Source: Chitinophaga pinensis (GTDB lineage: Bacteria; Bacteroidota; Bacteroidia; SXHM01). Taken from it: DNA of 10,438 nt. The position numbers and the translations under genes were made by a program. The stretch's first letter is position 1. Each line of letters opens with the position of its first letter. The notes below the pieces were generated by a model. That model did not search any database. It was given only the letters and a program-made list of their open reading frames with translations, and had not been told where the DNA came from. The stretch covers positions 1 to 10,438 of the forward strand of contig CAMDBK010000077.1 in NCBI GenBank assembly GCA_945889235.1, read 5' to 3'. Of this stretch, positions 6,487 to 10,438 are shown one piece after another.

Positions 6487-7057
6487 TCCACTCAAAGCTG
6501 CTGATAAACCTGTCTATATCTTCTTTGATAAATTTAATCACAGGCTGCAAGGAGTCGTTGTTGGGGCGTACAGTGAAATACAAAGCACCTCTTAAAAAGT
6601 GTTTGCTGCTGTCGGTAACAAAAAACTGAAGCGGAGAAGCGGCATCACTTCCTTCAATATCATAAATTAATCCGTAAACATTTTTTGCGGGGTAACTTAT
6701 CAGGATTTCATTGATGGCATCTGCTTTTACAATGTGTTTGTTAGTCAGTTCCCGCGCATCTTCAAGGTATTGTGCAACATTTCCGTTCACAGGTTTATAA
6801 CTGATATGCAAAGTGCCTTTAAATTTTGTGAAGTTCAGGTTCACCCAGCAAGGTTCAGCATTTGCTTTTGTGTCAATTTCAATGCTTGAATAAACAGGAT
6901 ATTCAAACGTAAACGGGCAGTCTGACTGATAACTCTGGTATTTTTTTTCAGGTAATTCAATTCTGAAAAAGCCTCTTGGTTTTGGAGTATAATCATCTTC
7001 TCCGCACGAAGTCAATCCAACTAATGCTAAACAAAATAATAAACGATAAAAACGCAT
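6482..7057 (-). CDS. gldD: Gliding motility lipoprotein GldD
   Basis: 191 residues from ATG at 7057. It starts with a lipoprotein signal peptide: MRFYR, a hydrophobic run, then the lipobox LTSC with the lipidated cysteine at residue 18, followed by GEDD. The mature part begins with YTPKPRGFFRIELPEKKYQ, the hallmark opening of GldD, and continues with CPFTFEYPVYS and CWVNLNFTKFKGTLHISYKP. In Flavobacterium johnsoniae GldD is needed for gliding and is linked to function of the type IX secretion system, but the gene is also kept in many non-gliding Bacteroidota, so motility cannot be concluded. It follows gldE by 13 bases and is the last gene of the ssb-gldE-gldD operon. Its stop codon lies within the arm of the shared terminator. 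Confidence 0.94.
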   Translation of the reverse strand: MRFYRLLFCLALVGLTSCGEDDYTPKPRGFFRIELPEKKYQSYQSDCPFTFEYPVYSSIEIDTKANAEPCWVNLNFTKFKGTLHISYKPVNGNVAQYLEDARELTNKHIVKADAINEILISYPAKNVYGLIYDIEGSDAASPLQFFVTDSSKHFLRGALYFTVRPNNDSLQPVIKFIKEDIDRFISSFEWK

Positions 7058-7070
7058 TTAAGAAATTTAT

Positions 7071-8420
7071 TTACTGAACTTTTTCAGGTAGAATAGTAAC
7101 TTTTACCCGTTTGATTTTTTTACTGTCAACCGATTCAATTGTAAACTTAATATTAGTGAAATTTATAGTACTGTTTTTAGCAGGAATTTCTCCTTCTTTT
7201 TCCAGAATAAATCCTGCAAGGCTATCTGCTTCGCCCTTTTTCTCCTCAAATTCTTTCCCATCAATACCTGTTATTCTGTAAAAATTGGTGAGTGAAATTT
7301 TTCCCTCAAAAACAAAATTATGTTCATCTAATTTTGAATAAACAAGTTCATCGTCATCAAATTCATCGGTAATATCACCCACAATTTCTTCCATTACATC
7401 TTCTAGTGTTACTATTCCGGATGTTCCGCCATATTCATCTACAACAACAGCGAGGTGAACTTTGGTTTTCTGAAACTCAGCCAGCAGGTCATCAATCTTT
7501 TTATTTTCAGGAACGAAAAAGGGAGTTCGCAAAAGTTCCTGCCATTTAAATTCATTTTTCTTGTCAAGATGAGCAAGTAAATCTTTTGAATAAATAATAC
7601 CGGCTACGTTGTCAAGTGATTCTTTAAAAACCGGTAAGCGTGAGTAGCCTGTTTCCACTAGCTGTGGCAATAGTTCGGTAAAAGAGGTTTCAAATTCAAA
7701 TGCTTTTACATCCGTTCGGGGTTTCATGATTTGTTTTACTTCTGTGTTTCCGAACGTAACAATTCCTTTGAGTATTTTATGATCTTCTGTTTTAATACTG
7801 TCTTCAGTTGATGCAATATCAAGAGCATGTGAGAGGTCGTCAACAGAAATATCATGCCCTTTTTTTGCAAGTTTTTTATCTACAATATCTGAAAGAAAAA
7901 CAAGTGCCCGCGAAAAACCTGTCCACCAGAAAATATTACGCAGAAAAAACATAGGATAAGCTACCCGCAAAGCAAATTTTTCCGAGAAATGATTGGCATA
8001 AATCTTAGGCATAACTTCGCCAAAAAGCAATATAATAAAGGTAACCAAAAGTACCTGAACAACCCAACCTGCAATGGTAAGTTCTTCACCCGGAACTGAA
8101 ATAATTGAAGTAATATAGGTGGAAAGTATAACTACTCCGATGTTCACAAAATTCATTGCAATCAGCATTGTGGCAAGCAATCTTTTAGGGAAGTGCAATA
8201 ATTCTGCAACCATATTTTCACGTTTTATATCTGAGGCAGCAAGTCGTTCACGTTGTTCTTTTCTTAGTGAAAAAAAAGCCACTTCAGCTCCTGACATCAT
8301 TGCAGAACATGCCAATAAAATTACAATACCGGTTATGCTTACCACTAAACTGAAAACAGATTCAGGCGGAACTGAAAACAGGAAAATAATAAGATGTTGA
8401 GCAGCTCCGGGGTCGTCCAA
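7071..8420 (-). CDS. gldE: Gliding motility-associated protein GldE (CNNM/CBS/CorC-HlyC family)
   Basis: 449 residues, starting with TTG at 8420; no ATG lies near the likely N-terminus, and the next in-frame Met (about 41) would cut the first membrane helix. Domains in order are a CNNM (DUF21) membrane domain at about 25-205, with SGAEVAFFSL (43-52) and GEVMPK (134-139); a CBS pair at about 223-345, with IMKPRTDVKAF and VVVDEYGGTSGIVTLEDVMEEIVGDI (two parts, 326-350); and a C-terminal CorC/HlyC domain at about 360-445 with GEADSLAGFILEKEGEIP. The family includes magnesium/cobalt efflux proteins and so-called hemolysins; GldE is the Bacteroidota branch found beside gldD. Metal transport is a family-based inference. 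The gene starts 15 bases after the ssb stop and 13 bases separate it from gldD, so all three are surely one transcript. Confidence 0.93.
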   Translation of the reverse strand: MDDPGAAQHLIIFLFSVPPESVFSLVVSITGIVILLACSAMMSGAEVAFFSLRKEQRERLAASDIKRENMVAELLHFPKRLLATMLIAMNFVNIGVVILSTYITSIISVPGEELTIAGWVVQVLLVTFIILLFGEVMPKIYANHFSEKFALRVAYPMFFLRNIFWWTGFSRALVFLSDIVDKKLAKKGHDISVDDLSHALDIASTEDSIKTEDHKILKGIVTFGNTEVKQIMKPRTDVKAFEFETSFTELLPQLVETGYSRLPVFKESLDNVAGIIYSKDLLAHLDKKNEFKWQELLRTPFFVPENKKIDDLLAEFQKTKVHLAVVVDEYGGTSGIVTLEDVMEEIVGDITDEFDDDELVYSKLDEHNFVFEGKISLTNFYRITGIDGKEFEEKKGEADSLAGFILEKEGEIPAKNSTINFTNIKFTIESVDSKKIKRVKVTILPEKVQ

Positions 8421-8435
8421 TTTACAGTTGTTAAA

Positions 8436-8882
8436 TTAAAAAGGAAGGTCGTCTGAGGTGTTGCCTGCAGAGGCTCTATTAGTTGCAGTTTCCTGTGCTG
8501 CGTCTGATGATGTTGCAGCGGATGAACTGTGTTGATGCCCATCACCCGATGGTTTTCCACCGAGTAAAGTCATATTGTCGGCAATTATTTCGGTGCTGTA
8601 TCTTTTGTTGCCGTCTTTATCTTCCCATGTTCTTGTTTTTATTTTCCCTTCAATAAAAACAGGGTTGCCTTTTTTAAGATATTTTTCGGCAACTTCAGCA
8701 AGACCGCGCCATAAAATTATATTGTGCCATTCGGTATGTTCAATTTTATTTCCGCTTTTATCTTTATAAGTTTCAGATGTTGCAAGCGGAAAATTTACTT
8801 TGGTTACTCCGCCTTCCAGATGGCGGACTTCAGGGTCTTTTCCCAGATTTCCGATTAGAATAACTTTGTTAACACTAGCCAT
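8436..8882 (-). CDS. ssb: Single-stranded DNA-binding protein
   Basis: 148 residues from ATG at 8882. The OB-fold domain covers about 1-108: MASVNKVILIGNLGKDPEVR, then TEWHNIILW with aromatic residues Trp52 and Trp58 that can stack on DNA bases, then YLKKGNPVFIEGKIKTRTWED. A flexible Ser/Ala/Thr-rich linker (109-142) leads to the acidic tip SDDLPF, which in bacterial SSB docks repair and replication partners. It works as a homotetramer coating single-stranded DNA. The gene is 54 bases downstream of mutY and has its own promoter in that gap, and it leads the gldE-gldD genes, a clustering conserved across Bacteroidota as far as I recall. Confidence 0.97.
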   Translation of the reverse strand: MASVNKVILIGNLGKDPEVRHLEGGVTKVNFPLATSETYKDKSGNKIEHTEWHNIILWRGLAEVAEKYLKKGNPVFIEGKIKTRTWEDKDGNKRYSTEIIADNMTLLGGKPSGDGHQHSSSAATSSDAAQETATNRASAGNTSDDLPF

Positions 8883-8905
8883 GTTTTATTTTTTTGAACC
8901 GAGAA

Positions 8906-8936
8906 CAAACATAGGTTAAATTTCAATAATTTGCAA
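8906..8936 (-). promoter_or_regulatory. Promoter of the ssb-gldE-gldD operon
   Basis: On the minus strand, TTG (8936-8934) is followed after 20 bases by TATGTTTG (8913-8906), an exact TAnnTTTG, ending 23 bases before the ssb ATG. The -33 element directly abuts the mutY stop codon, so ssb can be transcribed independently of mutY. Confidence 0.68.
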
Positions 8937-10001
8937 TTAACGTTCGCTGATATAGCGTTCAACTAAGCGCGGTAAAGCATATTTTTCAAGTTGATTTAAC
9001 TTTGCTTTTACAAGGCTTTTATTTAGCAGAGGCTTAGTAATTTCAATCTCAATGAAACGTGCATTGAGTTGCTGATGAGATAAAATATGCTTGTAATATT
9101 TTGAAACTGCACGAACATGGAATTTATTTTTCTCCAAAATAGTTTTAAGTTCTGCAGAACTTAAAATTTCAGTTTCATCAATTTTGTTTTTTGTTTCAAT
9201 AAGCGGGAAGCCATATAAGCCTTTCCAGATATCGTTTGCAGTACGTTTATTAAGATAGATTGAGTTCTTGTAATGAATAACCAAATAGTTGAAATACCTT
9301 GACTTTACTGCGATTTTCTTAGACTTAACCGGAAGTTTGCTCACCTGTTTTTCAGAAAAAGCATAACATGGATTTTGCAACGGACATACATTACAATCAG
9401 GGTTTACGGGCTTGCATTGTATAGCCCCGAATTCCATCACAGCTTGGTTAAATGTTCCGGGATTTTTCTTGTCAATTAACTGATTTGCAAGTTTTGAAAA
9501 TTTCTTTTTCCCTTCGGTACTGTCAGTCGCTTCTTTAATTCCGAAGTAGCGTGAGAGAAGCCGGTAAACATTTCCATCTACAACTGCGTGCGGAAGTTCA
9601 AAAGCCAGCGAAGCAATGGCTGCAGCAGTGTAAGAGCCAATACCTTTCAGTTTCAGCAATTCATTATAATCAGCAGGGAATTTTTCGTTGTGGTGCTGAG
9701 TAATCTGTTTTGCAGTTGTATGAAGATTTCTGGCTCTTGAATAATAACCCAAGCCCTGCCAGAGTTTCAGCACTTTATCTTCGCTTGCAGTTGCCAGCTT
9801 TTTTACACGAGGAAATTTTTTAGCAAAAGCTAAATAATACGGTAATCCTTGGTCAACGCGCGTTTGCTGAAGTATAATTTCAGATAGCCAGATAAGATAA
9901 GGGTCTTTTGTATTCCGCCAGGGAAGGTCGCGTTTGTTGGCGTTGTACCATTTAATAATAATTTTAGAAAAATCATTATTATATTGTTTTCTTATGGGCA
10001 T
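8937..10001 (-). CDS. mutY: A/G-specific adenine DNA glycosylase
   Basis: 354 residues from ATG at 10001, a normal MutY length. It removes adenine mispaired with 8-oxoguanine in base excision repair. Features in order: PWRNTKDPYLIWLSEIILQQTRVDQ split over 27-51 with the catalytic Glu41; WQGLGYYSRARNL (81-93); the helix-hairpin-helix LLKLKGIGSYTAAAIASLAF (115-134); the catalytic Asp142 in VDGNVYR; and a [4Fe-4S] cluster loop with cysteines 196, 203, 206 and 212 (spacing C-x6-C-x2-C-x5-C). The C-terminal NUDIX-like domain (about 235-350), which senses 8-oxoguanine, contains LSH at 307-309 in the place of the family FSH loop. It is divergent from HU and heads the minus-strand group; whether it shares a transcript with ssb is open because ssb has its own promoter. 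Confidence 0.97.
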   Translation of the reverse strand: MPIRKQYNNDFSKIIIKWYNANKRDLPWRNTKDPYLIWLSEIILQQTRVDQGLPYYLAFAKKFPRVKKLATASEDKVLKLWQGLGYYSRARNLHTTAKQITQHHNEKFPADYNELLKLKGIGSYTAAAIASLAFELPHAVVDGNVYRLLSRYFGIKEATDSTEGKKKFSKLANQLIDKKNPGTFNQAVMEFGAIQCKPVNPDCNVCPLQNPCYAFSEKQVSKLPVKSKKIAVKSRYFNYLVIHYKNSIYLNKRTANDIWKGLYGFPLIETKNKIDETEILSSAELKTILEKNKFHVRAVSKYYKHILSHQQLNARFIEIEITKPLLNKSLVKAKLNQLEKYALPRLVERYISER

Positions 10002-10013
10002 AATTTAGGACTG

Positions 10014-10021
10014 CGAAAGTA
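10014..10021 (-). promoter_or_regulatory. Probable -7 promoter element of mutY
   Basis: The minus strand reads TACTTTCG followed by CAGTCC, one base off the TAnnTTTG consensus, ending 12 bases before the mutY ATG. The 14 bases align without gaps to the promoters of rpmH and HU (see findings). I see no clear -33 element. Confidence 0.5.
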
Positions 10022-10061
10022 TTTAAAAGCTAAGTAGCATTGGGGGCTTTTATTTGTTTAA

Positions 10062-10092
10062 TTTCATTATTCCAAAATAAAAAATACCTTTG
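10062..10092 (+). promoter_or_regulatory. Promoter of the HU gene
   Basis: The -7 box TACCTTTG at 10085-10092 is an exact TAnnTTTG and is followed by CAGCCC. A TTTC at 10062-10065, 19 bases upstream, is a near match to the -33 TTTG. The -7 box ends 57 bases before the ATG, giving a leader of about 50 bases that is A- and C-rich and contains no G between 10096 and 10147. Confidence 0.7.
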
Positions 10093-10149
10093 CAGCCCTT
10101 AAAAAAACACAATACACAACATAATTAATTAAAACACAACAACAAACGT

Positions 10150-10438
10150 ATGACTAAAGCAGAGATTGTAAACGAGATTGCAGGTAAAACAGGAATTGAA
10201 AAAACTACTGTACAAACAGTTGTTGAAGCATTTATGAAATCAGTAAGAACATCTATGACAGGCGGAACAAACGTTTATCTGAGAGGTTTCGGAAGTTTTA
10301 TCGTAAAAAGAAGAGCGCAAAAAACAGGCAGAATTATTTCAAAGAACACAACAGTTATTATTCCTGAGCATTACATACCTGCATTTAAGCCTGCAAAAAC
10401 CTTTGCTGATAAAGTAAAGAAAAACGTTAAGGTTACAG
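10150..10438 (+). CDS. HU-family DNA-binding protein, stop codon missing (partial)
   Basis: 96 codons from ATG at 10150 to the right edge, almost the whole protein judged by family length (roughly 96-100 residues in this branch). It begins MTKAEIVNEIAGKTGIEKTT, the helix-turn-helix dimerisation part, and contains the HU/IHF signature VYLRGFGSFIVKRRAQKTGR (42-61) followed by the DNA-gripping beta arm and AFKPAKTFADKVK (78-90). HU bends and wraps DNA as a dimer and shapes the nucleoid. At the arm tip, where E. coli HU has Arg-Asn-Pro, this protein reads Arg-Ile-Ile (61-63), so the intercalating proline is missing. It is divergent from mutY across a 148-base region and has a strong-looking promoter. 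I cannot say whether it is a homodimer-forming HU or a specialised paralogue. Confidence 0.95.
   Translation, partial: MTKAEIVNEIAGKTGIEKTTVQTVVEAFMKSVRTSMTGGTNVYLRGFGSFIVKRRAQKTGRIISKNTTVIIPEHYIPAFKPAKTFADKVKKNVKVT

Noticed and set aside
6169..6495. A 109-residue N-terminal extension of the ABC exporter reading antisense through rpmH.
   Set aside because: The extension has no exporter-like content, covers the rpmH gene, its promoter and the terminator, and the start at 6168 gives a normal family N-terminus with a -7 box just upstream.
8119..8769. Open frames opposite gldE and ssb.
   Set aside because: They are antisense shadows of strongly supported genes, with no recognisable protein features.

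Overview
The window comes from the chromosome of an AT-rich member of the phylum Bacteroidota. Three things point there. The genes gldD and gldE, whose known families are confined to that phylum, lie in an ssb-gldE-gldD cluster. Most start regions carry the Bacteroidota-type -7 box TAnnTTTG, usually without a strong Shine-Dalgarno sequence. The L34, HU and Tgt sequences have the form usual for the phylum. I cannot place it below phylum. Coding density is very high, and no stretch over about 150 bases lacks a gene.

Layout, left to right. (1) Positions 1-1822, minus strand: tgt (queuine tRNA-ribosyltransferase) followed by an LptF/LptG-type permease that runs off the left edge; their stop and start codons overlap in TAATG. 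(2) Positions 1905-4375, plus strand: a membrane-bound family 2 glycosyltransferase, an overlapping ECF-like sigma-70 factor, and rsmG. The tgt and glycosyltransferase promoters are interleaved back to back. A short triple CTTTGCG repeat separates the sigma gene from rsmG. (3) Positions 4372-6168, minus strand: a complete ABC exporter half-transporter whose stop codon overlaps that of rsmG. (4) Positions 6257-6415, plus strand: rpmH (ribosomal protein L34) with its own promoter and a strong palindromic terminator shared with the convergent gldD. (5) Positions 6482-10001, minus strand: mutY, ssb, gldE and gldD, with an internal promoter before ssb. (6) Positions 10150-10438, plus strand: an HU-family DNA-binding protein, divergent from mutY and cut by the right edge just before its stop.

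Most genes are housekeeping: tRNA and rRNA modification (tgt, rsmG), ribosome structure (rpmH), oxidative DNA repair (mutY), single-strand DNA binding (ssb), nucleoid structure (HU) and envelope work (permease, glycosyltransferase, ABC exporter, GldD/GldE). I see no mobile element, phage gene, CRISPR array, toxin-antitoxin pair, defence island or tRNA, and no clearly new multi-gene system. The most interesting points are finer: a Tgt lacking the zinc-binding cysteines, an HU arm tip without the usual proline, a 14-base promoter pattern shared by rpmH, HU and mutY, a GC-rich palindromic bidirectional terminator that includes the gldD stop codon, interleaved divergent promoters, and a sigma factor cotranscribed with a glycosyltransferase with no adjacent anti-sigma gene.
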